64,000 bases of DNA. Origin: Saccharopolyspora phatthalungensis. GTDB taxonomy: Bacteria > Actinomycetota > Actinomycetes > Mycobacteriales > Pseudonocardiaceae. The notes under the pieces were generated by a model. That model ran no database searches, was not told where the DNA came from, and saw only the letters and a list, made by a program, of their open reading frames with translations. Numbering within the stretch: position 1 is the first letter of the stretch; each line of letters begins with the position of its first letter. Shown in pieces: positions 27,070 through 36,324 of the stretch. The DNA lies in the NCBI RefSeq assembly GCF_014203395.1, contig NZ_JACHIW010000001.1, positions 868,001 through 932,000 on the forward strand. Direction: 5' to 3'. A program made the translations under genes and the position numbers.

Positions 27070-28982
27070 CAGTGCCCCTTCACCTGGACTTCCGCCAGCT
27101 CATCCTCGGTGTAGTACTTGCGCAGCTCTTCCAGCTTGAACAGCGTCAGCAGGTCCTCGCGCATCGGCTCCTGCGGCTGCTCGACGACGTCGATCCGCTC
27201 GGCGACCGCCGCGCACACCAACAGCTTGCGCCGCCACTGCGAGTCCATCGCCGGATGGTCGTCGCGGGTGTGGCCGCCGCGGCTTTCGGTGCGCAGCAGC
27301 GCCGCACGCGCCACGCACTCGCTGACCAGCAGCATGTTCCGCAGGTCCAATGCCAGGTGCCAGCCCGGGTTGAACTGCCGATTGCCTTCCACCGCGAGGT
27401 GTTCGGCGCGCACCCTGAGGTCGCGCAGCTTCTCCAGCGCATCCCGCATCTCCTCGCCCTTGCGGATGATCCCGACCAGGTCGTTCATCACCTGCTGCAG
27501 CTCGGAGTGCAGCCCATAGGGGTTCTCCGCCACCGTCGAGGCGGAGTCCTCGAACGGATGCTGCGCGCGCCGAGCGGCAGCGTCCACATCGGACTGGTCG
27601 ATCTCCGGACGAGCAGCGAGGCCCGCGACGTACCCGGCGGCGCCCGCTCCCGCGCGGCGTCCGAAGACCAGCAGGTCGGACAGCGAGTTCCCGCCCAGCC
27701 GGTTGGACCCGTGCATCCCACCGGCGACCTCGCCCGCCGCGAACAGGCCCGGTACCCGCGACGCCGCGGTGTCCGGCTCCACCTCCACGCCGCCCATCAC
27801 GTAGTGGCAGGTCGGCCCGACCTCCATGGACTCCGCGGTGATGTCCACATCGGCCAGTTCCTTGAACTGGTGGTACATCGACGGCAGCCGCTGGGTGATC
27901 TTCTCCGCGGGCAACCGGGTCGCCACGTCGAGGAACACCCCGCCGTGCTGTGAACCCCGGCCCTCCTTCACCTCGTTGTTGATCGCGCGCGCCACCTCGT
28001 CGCGGGGCAACAGCTCCGGCGGGCGGCGGTTGTTGTCCGGGTCGTCGTACCAGCGGTCCGCCTCGTCCTCGTTGTCCGCGTAGTTGTCCTTGAAGACCTC
28101 GGGGATGTAGTCGAACATGAACCGGCGGCCTTCGGAGTTGCGCAGCACCCCGCCGTCGCCGCGCACCGACTCGGTGACCAGGATGCCCTTCACGCTCGGC
28201 GGCCACACCATGCCGGTCGGGTGGAACTGCACGAACTCCATGTTGATCAGCGACGCCCCGGCGCGCAGCGCCAGCGCGTGCCCGTCGCCGGTGTACTCCC
28301 AGGAGTTCGAGGTCACCTTGAACGACTTGCCGATCCCGCCGGTGGCGAGGATGACCACCGGGGCCTGGAACAGCACGAACCGCCCGGATTCCCGCCAGTA
28401 CCCGAACGCCCCGGAAATCCGGCCGACACCCCCGCCGGCGGAGTCCTTCAGCAGTTCGGTGACCGTGCACTCCTGGAAGACCTTGATCCGGGCCTCGTAG
28501 TCGCCGTACTCCGCGTGATCCTCCTGCTGCAGCGACACGACCTTCTGCTGCAACGTGCGGATCAGCTCCAGCCCGGTGCGGTCGCCGACGTGCGCCAGCC
28601 GGGGGTACTCGTGGCCGCCGAAGTTGCGCTGACTGATCCGGCCGTCCGGGGTGCGGTCGAACAGCGCGCCGTAGGTCTCCAGCTCCCAGACTCGTTGCGG
28701 CGCTTCCTTTGCGTGCAGCTCGGCCATCCGCCAGTTGTTCAGGAACTTCCCGCCGCGCATCGTGTCGCGGAAGTGCACCTGCCAGTCATCGCGGGAGTTG
28801 ACGTTGCCCATCGAGGCGGCGATGCCGCCCTCGGCCATCACCGTATGCGCCTTGCCGAACAACGACTTGCACACCACCGCGGTGCGCAGGCCCTGCGAGC
28901 GCGTTTCGATCGCCGCGCGCAGACCTGCGCCACCGGCGCCGATCACGACTACGTCGTACTCGTGCCGTTCGATCTCCACCAT
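27069..28982 (-). CDS. sdhA: Succinate dehydrogenase flavoprotein subunit
   Basis: FAD-containing catalytic subunit, 637 residues, oxidising succinate to fumarate in the TCA cycle. The Rossmann motif VIGAGGAGLRAAIE opens the protein; the covalent-FAD His is in GKAHTVMAEGG. The substrate region has FVQFHPTGMVWP and the active-site HRLGGNSL equivalent reads GSNRLGGNSLSDLL. The length and clustering with a five-helix anchor mark it as the Sdh1-type enzyme. It lies between sdhB and the anchor with tight spacing. Confidence 0.95.
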   Translation of the reverse strand: MVEIERHEYDVVVIGAGGAGLRAAIETRSQGLRTAVVCKSLFGKAHTVMAEGGIAASMGNVNSRDDWQVHFRDTMRGGKFLNNWRMAELHAKEAPQRVWELETYGALFDRTPDGRISQRNFGGHEYPRLAHVGDRTGLELIRTLQQKVVSLQQEDHAEYGDYEARIKVFQECTVTELLKDSAGGGVGRISGAFGYWRESGRFVLFQAPVVILATGGIGKSFKVTSNSWEYTGDGHALALRAGASLINMEFVQFHPTGMVWPPSVKGILVTESVRGDGGVLRNSEGRRFMFDYIPEVFKDNYADNEDEADRWYDDPDNNRRPPELLPRDEVARAINNEVKEGRGSQHGGVFLDVATRLPAEKITQRLPSMYHQFKELADVDITAESMEVGPTCHYVMGGVEVEPDTAASRVPGLFAAGEVAGGMHGSNRLGGNSLSDLLVFGRRAGAGAAGYVAGLAARPEIDQSDVDAAARRAQHPFEDSASTVAENPYGLHSELQQVMNDLVGIIRKGEEMRDALEKLRDLRVRAEHLAVEGNRQFNPGWHLALDLRNMLLVSECVARAALLRTESRGGHTRDDHPAMDSQWRRKLLVCAAVAERIDVVEQPQEPMREDLLTLFKLEELRKYYTEDELAEVQVKGH

Positions 28983-28992
28983 TGACCTTCTT

Positions 28993-29793
28993 CTAGTTGA
29001 ACAGTCTCGGATCCGGGAACGCGCCGCTGGCCACCAGCATCACGTAGGCATCCACCAGCGCCACCGACACCAGCGACGACCAGGCCAGCAGCATGTGCTT
29101 GCCGTTGAGCCAGGTCACCTTGGTCCAGAACCAGTAGCGCACCGGGTGCCTGGAGAAGTGGTTGATCCGGCCGCCCACCAGGTGTCGGCAGGAGTGGCAG
29201 GACAGCGTGTACGACCACAGCAGCACGACGTTGACCACCATCAGCAGCGTGCCGAGCCCGATCCCGAAACCGCCGTCGGCGCCCGTGAAGGCGATCACCG
29301 TGTCGTAGGTGAGCACCGCCGCCACGACCAGCGCCGCGTAGAAGAAGTAGCGGTGCACGTTCTGCATGATCAGCGGGAACCTGGTCTCGCCGGTGTAGCG
29401 GCGGTGCGGTTCGGCGACCGCGCAGGCCGGCGGCGATGCCCAGAACGACCGGTAGTAGGCCTTGCGGTAGTAGTAGCAGGTCAGCCGGAAGCCGAGGACG
29501 AACGGCAGCACGAATATCGGCGGCGGCACGAACGGTCCCAGGTCCGGGGCCGGTTGCCCCCAGTGGCTGGAGCCCGGCACGCACGCGGTGCTCAGGCACG
29601 GCGAGTAGAACGGCGCCAGGTAGTGGTACTCGGGGACCCAGTACCACTGGTTCATGAAGGTGCGGATCAAGCCATAGACCACGAAGGCCAGCAACCCGAG
29701 GGAGGTGACCAGCGGGGCTACCCACCACCGGTCGGTTCGCAGGGTTCGCACGGAGATCCGTGCCCGGCCGGTGGTGGTTGGGGTTGCGGACAT
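28993..29793 (-). CDS. sdhC: Succinate dehydrogenase membrane anchor (Sdh1 type)
   Basis: Membrane protein of 266 residues with five to six predicted helices. It has MQNVHRYFFYAAL and SYTLSCHSCRHLVGG, giving several His residues that could ligate heme, and RHPVRYWFWTKVTWLNGKHMLLAW near the end. It resembles the single large anchor of the actinobacterial Sdh1 complex rather than the paired SdhC/SdhD. It passes electrons to menaquinone. First gene of the sdh run, 10 bp before sdhA. Confidence 0.85.
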   Translation of the reverse strand: MSATPTTTGRARISVRTLRTDRWWVAPLVTSLGLLAFVVYGLIRTFMNQWYWVPEYHYLAPFYSPCLSTACVPGSSHWGQPAPDLGPFVPPPIFVLPFVLGFRLTCYYYRKAYYRSFWASPPACAVAEPHRRYTGETRFPLIMQNVHRYFFYAALVVAAVLTYDTVIAFTGADGGFGIGLGTLLMVVNVVLLWSYTLSCHSCRHLVGGRINHFSRHPVRYWFWTKVTWLNGKHMLLAWSSLVSVALVDAYVMLVASGAFPDPRLFN

Positions 29794-30003
29794 TCGCAGA
29801 CCTCGTTGTCGTGGGTTGTCCGGCAGTGCTCACCTGAGATCGCTCATTGTGGATCACGGTTCCCGGCACAGGTAGTCCCCCGACCGGTGCAACCGGCTCT
29901 GGCGTGCCCCGGATCAAGCCCGGGAGGCGGGGGCTCATCTCTGGTATCCGAACGGGTCCGCGGCGAACAGGTGCGGCGGCTGCCGACTGGTGATGGGCGG
30001 TGC

Positions 30004-30294
30004 CTACTGCGGAGCCTGGCCACCCAGCCCCTCGTCGTCGGCGTCGCGCCACAACGCCGGGTCGTAGGGGGTGTCCGGCACGATCACCACGTCTTCGCGG
30101 GACTCGGTGCTGTGCCGCTGGACAGGCAGGACGCTGGAGAGTTCGGCGACGTCGATGTCCAGCCGCTCCACGTCGTTGTGGATGCGGCGCACGGCCGGGG
30201 CGTCGCCGTAGCGGGCCCGCAGCGCTCCGACGCTGCTGCGGAGTTGCGCCAAGGCCCGCTGAAGCTCGGCCAGTTCAGTCGTCGTCGAGGCCAT
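30004..30294 (-). CDS. Small conserved protein upstream of the sdh cluster
   Basis: Soluble protein of 96 residues, largely a coiled coil (TTELAELQRALAQLRSSVGAL) with a C-terminal signature PDTPYDPALWRDADDEGLGG. A small protein of similar size (Rv0250c) precedes the mycobacterial Sdh1 genes, and this is probably its counterpart; that match is from memory. GAAGAGG lies seven bases before the ATG. A CRP-like site is found about 65 bp upstream. Function unknown, with a regulatory or assembly role in the sdh complex possible. Confidence 0.7.
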   Translation of the reverse strand: MASTTTELAELQRALAQLRSSVGALRARYGDAPAVRRIHNDVERLDIDVAELSSVLPVQRHSTESREDVVIVPDTPYDPALWRDADDEGLGGQAPQ

Positions 30295-30916
30295 TGGCGA
30301 ACACCTCTTCCGCCTAGTGGTGGCTGTACCGACCCGACTCTGCCCCGAACGACGAAATGTGACAAGTACCACACTGTAGATCACGGGGGGAATTCCCCCA
30401 GCGGGGGTCATTTCGCAGTCTCGCTAAGGCCCGGCCCTCGATGCGGGCGATGCCCGTGAGCGCTTCCGGGGACTACCGTGCCTCGGCGTGCTGACGGCCC
30501 TGACCAGCGGTAGCCGTGCGCGGTGGCGCGCAGTCAGGTGATCTGGTCCTCGTCTCGCGGGTTGCGGCGGCAGTCCCGGTAGACGATCAAAGCGGAGCAG
30601 GCCAGCACCACCAGCGAGGCGCTAACCCACAGTCACGGCGGATGCCCGACTTCGTCTCCCCTGCAACACCTGTCACTCTGGTCGCCTAGGTGGCCGACGT
30701 GCAGCGTGTCGCCCTTCCAGCTGAACGGTGGGGGCCGAGCCGCACCTGAGCCCGGCCGATCCGCTGGTTGCGCGGTATCGATCAGCCCGTTGGTGACGCC
30801 CTAGCGATCGTCGGCAGGGCACCGCCGAACCCCTGTTCGCAGTCGCGATGAGCGATCGTTGAATATCTACTGTGGACATTCGGGCCGGTGTGCGCATTCC
30901 GCTTATGCGGCCGGTG
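30295..30916. other. 620-bp gene-poor region upstream of the sdh-linked gene
   Basis: No convincing gene. Notable sites: a CRP-type palindrome (30358-30373), and the perfect palindrome GGGGGAATTCCCCC (30386-30399), adjacent to a CCCC-AGC-GGGG stem. The rest shows only short frames without a ribosome site or codon bias. Confidence 0.5.
30358..30373. promoter_or_regulatory. CRP/GlxR-like binding site
   Basis: TGTGACAAGTACCACA differs at one position from the CRP/GlxR consensus TGTGA-N6-TCACA. It is 64-79 bp upstream of the small gene that leads the sdh run. In Corynebacterium GlxR controls sdhCAB, so cAMP-linked control of this succinate dehydrogenase is a sensible hypothesis. Confidence 0.5.
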
Positions 30917-31615
30917 TCAGCCGACCTCGGTGGGGGCGGCCGAGGGGACGGTGCGGAGCAGGTCGCGTTCGGAGTCGGTGACGTGGACCGTCGCCCAAGA
31001 CAGCGCCAGGGCCGCGTCGCCCTTTTCGAGGGCTTGGTAGATCGCCTGGCGCCGGGAAATGATGCGCTGGCGCGCATCGGCGATGTTCAGGGAGTTCCAG
31101 GTTCGGACGCGTAACGCTCGCGCCGCCAGGCCGTTGACGACCGATATCAGGGTGCGGTTGCGCGTGGCCGCCATGATGGTTGCGTGGAATTCCGCGTCGT
31201 GCACCACGAATTCGTCGATCGTCTCCGACCGGCGCATCGCATCCAGGTGCTCGCGCAGCTCGGCGAGCCGTTCTGGCGTGATCCGCTCCGCAGCCAGCGC
31301 CGTCGCCTGCGGCTCCAGTAACCGGCGAAGCTCGAAGATCTCCGGCAGCGTGCCGTCCTGCATGAGCTCGACCGCGTGCGCGATGCCCGCCAAGAGCCGG
31401 TGCGGCTCCAGGCTCGTGACGTAAGTGCCGTCGCCGCGCCGAACGTCGAGCACCTGCGCGTACACCAACGCCGTCACGGCCTCCCGCATCGAGCTTCGGG
31501 ACAGGCCGAGTTGCGCGGCGAGGTCGGGCTCGCGCGGCAGGCGGGAGCCAGGGCGCAGCTCACCGGTGGCGATGAGCCGGCGAATCTTCTCGATCGCGTC
31601 GCTACTCCGCCCCAT
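30917..31615 (-). CDS. FadR-type GntR transcriptional regulator
   Basis: Transcription factor of 232 residues with an N-terminal winged HTH (residues 1-65, REPDLAAQLGLSRSSMREAVTAL) and a C-terminal FCD ligand-binding domain. The FCD domain keeps its metal-site pattern: Asp-x3-His in VHDAEFHATI and later His in HVTDSERD. AAGGAG precedes the ATG at 31615; the frame is open further up but that stretch does not look coding. It is transcribed away from the CoxLSM genes, which begin 0.9 kb upstream, and may regulate them or a metabolite pathway of its own. Confidence 0.88.
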   Translation of the reverse strand: MGRSSDAIEKIRRLIATGELRPGSRLPREPDLAAQLGLSRSSMREAVTALVYAQVLDVRRGDGTYVTSLEPHRLLAGIAHAVELMQDGTLPEIFELRRLLEPQATALAAERITPERLAELREHLDAMRRSETIDEFVVHDAEFHATIMAATRNRTLISVVNGLAARALRVRTWNSLNIADARQRIISRRQAIYQALEKGDAALALSWATVHVTDSERDLLRTVPSAAPTEVG

Positions 31616-31905
31616 CCCGCTCCTTCCATTCGAAGGCGGCCCAGCGTAGTAGGCGCGATCACGGCCCGGTGACCACCCATGCGAAGGCCGAACCGAGGTG
31701 GTCCGTTGTGGACGTGAGCGGCTGCGCTCTCCGACTTTGCCCAAAGATTGGGAAATCCCGTCACCCTCCTCAGCCCGGCGGCATGACACCCAGGAAAAGA
31801 CCGAAGCGCCGATTTCGGCACGAAAACGCAACGCGCGCTCGATTACCGTTTCTGGACACGGCACTAGCAGCGGCGGTGGTGGTACGTACGCCCAAGCGAG
31901 CGAAC

Positions 31906-31916
31906 ACATCAGATGT
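31906..31916. promoter_or_regulatory. Palindromic site ACATCAGATGT, copy 1
   Basis: Perfect 5+1+5 palindrome about 290 bp upstream of the GntR start and 640 bp upstream of the coxL-like start. Candidate operator for the neighbouring FadR-type regulator, whose relatives bind short palindromes of this kind. Confidence 0.4.
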
Positions 31917-32025
31917 TCCGCATTCCCACCTTGATCGTTCACCTGACGGCGTATCACGAAAAGGCTTGCTTTGATTGTCCGGTTGGCCTCAAAGGGCGCA
32001 AAACGTCCTGACCACATTGCCTGAA

Positions 32026-32036
32026 ACATCAGATGT
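32026..32036. promoter_or_regulatory. Palindromic site ACATCAGATGT, copy 2
   Basis: Second exact copy of the palindrome at 31906-31916. Centre to centre the two are 120 bp apart, close to a whole number of helical turns, which would suit cooperative binding or looping. Confidence 0.4.
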
Positions 32037-32554
32037 GTCGTAATGTCGCCAGCGTGCTGAGCACAGCCGAATCCCTTTCGACCAGCACCGTCTCCGGCGC
32101 CGCATGGCCGCCCGGCCGGCCCCCATCGACCCCTGCGCGCGGACCGGCGGCTTTTGCGCTCCGTGTTGGACATTTTCGAAGTCGGGCCGTCGGCCGTGGA
32201 CTTCCCGCTGCACGTTCGAAGGAAAACGGTGGCGACACGCGGTCCACAAGGCGAGCGGCTCACTCTATCCATTTTGGACAGTGGCAAGCGGAACGATGTC
32301 GCGGCGGGCACACATTGTGACAGCGTCCGAACCGTGCAACGCTGGCAAGACCTGGGCTTCGGCATGACGACGCTGGCCTCCGGCGCGGTCCTGCCCCGCA
32401 GGACGGCCACGCCGGGCTACGTCGGCTGACTGGGGAGCGGAGGAGGCCACCGGCTCGAACGACTACGCCTAAGCGAAACGCCAGGTCAGGGCCTGTGAAC
32501 TCGATGGAGCTCGCGGTCCGGTTCCCGATCTGATCTGTGGACTGCGAGGCAGCA

Positions 32555-34813
32555 TTGAGCATTCTCGGCACCCGGGTCGAACGCCGCGAAGACCCGCGTC
32601 TGCTCACCGTCGGCGGCACGTACGTGGCCGACCTGCGTGACCCCGCATTGGAGGGGGCGCTGCACGCCACCTACGTGCGCAGCCCGCTGGCGCACGCCAA
32701 GATCACCGAGATCGACACCGAACAGGCCCGGGGCCTGCCGGGCGTGGTCGGCGTGTTCACCGCCGGCGAGGTCAACCTCCCGCCATTCCCGCCGAATGGC
32801 GGCATCAGCGGTCCCCCGCCGAAGGCGATGGCGCGCCCGCACCTGGCTCGCGGCACGGTCCGCTACGTCGGTGAGCCGGTGGCCGTGGTGCTGACCGAAA
32901 CCCGCGCGCAGGGCGAGGACGCCGCCGAACTCATTTCCATCGACTACGACCCGCTGGACCCGGTGGTCGACGTCGACGACGCACTGCGCGGGCAGACCCT
33001 GCTGTTCCCGGCGGCGGGCACCAACGTCACCGGCACCAGCGGCGAACTGGACGACTCCCTGTTCGAGGGCTGCGAAGTCGTGGTCACCAAGCAGATCGAG
33101 AACCAGCGCGTCGCCGCGGCGCCGCTGGAGGTGCGCACCGCCGCCTGCGCCTGGGCCGGCGACAAGGTCACGCTGTGGCTGTCCAACCAGAACGCCCAGA
33201 GCTGCCGGGATGCGCTGGTGGCGAACCTGGGGCTGCCGCAGGAGCAGGTTCGGGTCATCACCCCCGACGTCGGCGGCGGCTTCGGCGCCAAGATCGGCGT
33301 CGAGCCGGAGGCGGGGCTGCTGGCGTTCCTGGCCAAGCAGGCCGGCCGCCCGGTGAGTTGGGTGGAAAGCCGCAGCGAGAACCTCGTCGCGATGACGCAG
33401 GGGCGCGGGCAGCGGCAGGTGGTGACCATCGGCGGGCGCAGCGACGGCACCGTGCTGGCCTACCGCCTGGAGATCGTCCAGGACGTCGGGGCCTACCCGC
33501 TGATGGGCGCGTTCCTGCCGCTGCTGACCCGGTACATGGTCGGCGGCGTCTATGACATCCCGAAGGTGGAGTCGATCGCCCGCTGCGTGGTCACCAACAC
33601 CACCCCGATCGCCGCCTACCGGGGAGCGGGGCGGCCGGAGGCGACCGCCGCGGTGGAGCGCGCGATGGACCTTTTCGCCGCCGAGGTCGGCGTGGACCCG
33701 GCCGAGGTACGCCGCCGCAACCTCGTGCGCCCCGAACAGTTCCCGTACCACACGCCGGGCGGCATGACCTACGACACCGGCGAGTACGTCAAGGGCCTGG
33801 ACACGGTGCTGGCGGCCGCCGACTACCAGGCCCTGCGCAAGGAGCAGGCCCGGCGCCGCGGGCAAGGCGCCACCCGCCAGCTCGGTATCGGCCTGTCCAG
33901 CTACGTCGAGATCACGGCGCCGAACAACGCCGAGGGCGAAAGCGGGCACGTCGAAATCCGCCCGGATGGCAGCGTCCTGGTGCTCACCGGCAGCTCCCCG
34001 CACGGGCAGGGCCACTGGACGTCCTACGCGATGCTGGTGTCCGACCAGCTGGGCATCGACCTGGACAAGATCGAGGTCGTGCACGGCGACACCGACCTGA
34101 TCCCGCAGGGCATCGGCACCTTTGGCTCCCGCTCGCTGCAGCTGGGCGGGTCGGCGGTGCACCGGGCCGCGGTGGACGTCCTGGAGAAGGGCCGCAAGAT
34201 GGCTGCGGAGTTGATCGAGATCGACGAGGCCGATATCGAGCTCGCCGACGGCACATGGCGGGTGCGCGGCACGCCGAACATCACGCTGTCCTGGGCGGAG
34301 CTGGCCCAACGCGCCGAGGGCGGGCTGGCCGCTGACGTGCACTTCACCGAGGACCGGCCGACCTTCCCGTTCGGTACGCACCTGGCGGTGGTCGAAGTGG
34401 ACACCGAGACCGGCAAGGTGAACTACCTTCGGCACGTGTCGGTGGACGACGCCGGTGTGATCATCAACCCGGTTCTCACCGAGGGGCAGCGGCACGGCGG
34501 CATCGCGCAGGGCGCCGCCCAGGCACTGCTGGAGGAGGTCTCCTACGACGCTGACGGCAACCCGCAGAACGCAAACCTCGCCGACTACGCCTTCGTCACG
34601 GCGGCCGAGCTGCCCAGCTTCGAGTTGCTCACGATGGAGACACCGACGACGCTCAACCCGTTGGGCGCCAAGGGAATCGGGGAGGCCGGCACCATCGGCG
34701 CCACGCCGGCGGTGCAGAACGCCGTAATCGACGCCGTTGCCCACCTCGGGGTCCGGCACATCGACATGCCCACCACGCCCGAACGAGTGTGGAAAGCGAT
34801 CAACCGGGCATAG
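32555..34813 (+). CDS. Molybdenum hydroxylase large subunit (form II CO dehydrogenase-like)
   Basis: Large catalytic subunit of the xanthine oxidase family, 752 residues from the TTG chosen because the protein then opens with [17 protein letters not shown], the usual family N-terminus, with GAGG upstream; a GTG at 32537 would add six residues. The active-site loop reads AYRGAGR, the marker of form II (not CO-specific AYXCSFR form I) enzymes. GGGFGAK and [11 protein letters not shown] bind the molybdopterin cofactor. Order large-small-medium. The substrate is likely an aromatic or heterocyclic compound rather than CO. Confidence 0.92.
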   Translation: MSILGTRVERREDPRLLTVGGTYVADLRDPALEGALHATYVRSPLAHAKITEIDTEQARGLPGVVGVFTAGEVNLPPFPPNGGISGPPPKAMARPHLARGTVRYVGEPVAVVLTETRAQGEDAAELISIDYDPLDPVVDVDDALRGQTLLFPAAGTNVTGTSGELDDSLFEGCEVVVTKQIENQRVAAAPLEVRTAACAWAGDKVTLWLSNQNAQSCRDALVANLGLPQEQVRVITPDVGGGFGAKIGVEPEAGLLAFLAKQAGRPVSWVESRSENLVAMTQGRGQRQVVTIGGRSDGTVLAYRLEIVQDVGAYPLMGAFLPLLTRYMVGGVYDIPKVESIARCVVTNTTPIAAYRGAGRPEATAAVERAMDLFAAEVGVDPAEVRRRNLVRPEQFPYHTPGGMTYDTGEYVKGLDTVLAAADYQALRKEQARRRGQGATRQLGIGLSSYVEITAPNNAEGESGHVEIRPDGSVLVLTGSSPHGQGHWTSYAMLVSDQLGIDLDKIEVVHGDTDLIPQGIGTFGSRSLQLGGSAVHRAAVDVLEKGRKMAAELIEIDEADIELADGTWRVRGTPNITLSWAELAQRAEGGLAADVHFTEDRPTFPFGTHLAVVEVDTETGKVNYLRHVSVDDAGVIINPVLTEGQRHGGIAQGAAQALLEEVSYDADGNPQNANLADYAFVTAAELPSFELLTMETPTTLNPLGAKGIGEAGTIGATPAVQNAVIDAVAHLGVRHIDMPTTPERVWKAINRA

Positions 34814-34894
34814 AAAGCCCGGGGAGTTGGTTGGGGTGAGTGATTCGGCCCGCTCTCGCGGGTGCTCGCCCGACAAGTGCTTAGGAGTTCGTCC

Positions 34895-35368
34895 GTGCAA
34901 GTTTCGATCAACGTCAACGGCGAGCAGCGCAGCCACGAGGTCGAGGACCGCACGCTGCTCGTCCACCACCTGCGCGACAACTGCGGCCTGACCGGCACCA
35001 ACATCGGCTGCGACACCACTTCGTGCGGGGCTTGCACCGTGCTGCTCGACGGCGAGTCGGTGAAGTCGTGCACCGTGCTCGCGGCTCAGGCCGACGGCCA
35101 CGAGGTCACCACCATCGAGGGCCTCGCCGACGGCGCGACCCTGCACCCGATGCAGCGCGCCTTCCAGCAGAAGCACGGGCTGCAGTGCGGGTTCTGCACG
35201 CCGGGCATGGTGATGGCCTCGGTTTCTCTCGTCGCGGAAAACCCGAACCTGACCGAAGCCGAGGTGCGTTCCGGCCTGGAGGGCAACCTCTGCCGGTGCA
35301 CCGGCTACCACAACATCGTCGAGGCCGTGCTGGCCGCGGCCAAGGAGAAGTCGGGGGCCGCGGAATGA
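34895..35368 (+). CDS. Molybdenum hydroxylase small subunit (2Fe-2S)
   Basis: Iron-sulfur subunit of 157 residues. The N-terminal plant-type 2Fe-2S site is [14 protein letters not shown] with a fourth Cys in KSCTVLA; the C-terminal site is QCGFCTPGM and CRCTGYHNI. It carries electrons from the molybdenum site to the FAD subunit. GTG start at 34895 with AGGAG upstream; the upstream in-frame codon at 34862 is discounted. ATG of the medium subunit overlaps its stop. Confidence 0.95.
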   Translation: MQVSINVNGEQRSHEVEDRTLLVHHLRDNCGLTGTNIGCDTTSCGACTVLLDGESVKSCTVLAAQADGHEVTTIEGLADGATLHPMQRAFQQKHGLQCGFCTPGMVMASVSLVAENPNLTEAEVRSGLEGNLCRCTGYHNIVEAVLAAAKEKSGAAE

Positions 35369-36189
35369 TCCCTGCCGCGTTCACCTACAAGAAGGCGAAC
35401 TCCGTCGAGGAGGCGCTGAGCCTGCTGGCCGAGCACGGCGAGGACGCGAAGCTGCTCGCCGGCGGGCACTCGCTGCTGCCGCTGATGAAGTTGCGGTTGT
35501 CGGTGCCGGAGGTGCTGATCGACCTCGGCGGGTTGCGCGACCTGTCCTACGTCCGCGAGGAGGGCTCGGAAATCCGGATCGGCGCGCTGACCAGGCACCA
35601 CGACCTGGAGCACGCCGAGCTGCTGGGCCGGGAAGTGCCGCTGATGGCGCAAGCTGCGAGCACCATCGGCGACCCGCAGGTCCGCCACCGCGGCACCATC
35701 GGTGGCTCGCTGGCCCACGGCGATCCGGCCTCGGACCTGCCCGCGGTGGCGCTCGCGCTGGACGCGGTGCTGGTCGCGCAGGGGCCCTCGGGCCGCCGGG
35801 AGATCCCGGCGACGGAGTTTTTCACCGACTTCTTCGAGACCGCGCTCGGCGAGGACGAGCTGCTGGTGGAGATCCGGGTCGCGAAGAACCCCGCGCAAGG
35901 CTGGGACTTCCAGAAGTTCACCAAGCGGGCCATCGACTGGGCGGTGGTCGGCGTGGCCGTCGCCGGAGGGCGGGTCGCGCTGGTGAACATGGGCCCGACG
36001 CCGATGCGGGCGCGCGGCGTCGAAGAGGCACTGGCGAGCGGAGCGAGCGCTGCGGACGCAGCCGAGCGGGCGGCGGAGGACACCTCGCCGCCGGACCAGG
36101 CCAGCGCCAGCGCCGACTACCGGAGGCACCTGGCGAAGGTGTTGGTGCGGCGAGCGCTGGAAGCCGCCGCAGCACGTGGCGGCGCGTAG
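35365..36189 (+). CDS. Molybdenum hydroxylase medium subunit (FAD)
   Basis: FAD-binding subunit of 274 residues. The two FAD motifs are [13 protein letters not shown] (32-44) and [21 protein letters not shown] (about 100-120). It completes the LSM trimer that passes electrons out to an acceptor. ATGA overlap with the small subunit. The C-terminus is Ala-rich and the operon may end here: a 13-bp inverted repeat lies 16 bp after the stop. Confidence 0.94.
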   Translation: MIPAAFTYKKANSVEEALSLLAEHGEDAKLLAGGHSLLPLMKLRLSVPEVLIDLGGLRDLSYVREEGSEIRIGALTRHHDLEHAELLGREVPLMAQAASTIGDPQVRHRGTIGGSLAHGDPASDLPAVALALDAVLVAQGPSGRREIPATEFFTDFFETALGEDELLVEIRVAKNPAQGWDFQKFTKRAIDWAVVGVAVAGGRVALVNMGPTPMRARGVEEALASGASAADAAERAAEDTSPPDQASASADYRRHLAKVLVRRALEAAAARGGA

Positions 36190-36204
36190 CGGCACGTCGT
36201 TCGG

Positions 36205-36246
36205 CGATTTCAATGGAAGTCGGCGCGATGATTTCCATTGAAATCG
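36205..36246. repeat. 13-bp inverted repeat between CoxM-type and P450 genes
   Basis: CGATTTCAATGGA (36205-36217) and its exact reverse complement TCCATTGAAATCG (36234-36246) with a 16-base spacer. It lacks a T tract, so it is a weak terminator at best. A related sequence, GCGATTTCAACGGAAACC, occurs at 21078-21095 near the 14-bp repeats. It may be a dispersed palindromic element. Confidence 0.55.
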
Positions 36247-36324
36247 GCCGAAACCCAAGCACCGACACCCGTCATCCGATTGGTACCCCCGCCATTTCGA
36301 CGGCGATCCGGACGCAGCGTCGGC

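Larger units (their letters stand above)
31616..32554. other. 940-bp divergent intergenic region with a repeated palindrome
   Basis: Between the GntR gene and the CoxL-type gene I find no credible gene; several short open frames lack ribosome sites and typical codon use. GC content falls locally. The 11-base palindrome ACATCAGATGT occurs twice, 120 bp apart. This is likely to be a control region or contain a decayed gene. Confidence 0.5.

Noticed and set aside
31669..32429. Several short plus-strand frames in the region before the CoxL gene
   Set aside because: No ribosome sites, atypical codon use, overlapping one another in different frames; treated as non-coding.
32486..35311. 941-codon minus-strand open frame over the CoxL and CoxS genes
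   Set aside because: Antisense to well-defined molybdenum hydroxylase subunits; no domain is recognisable and codon third positions fit the plus strand.
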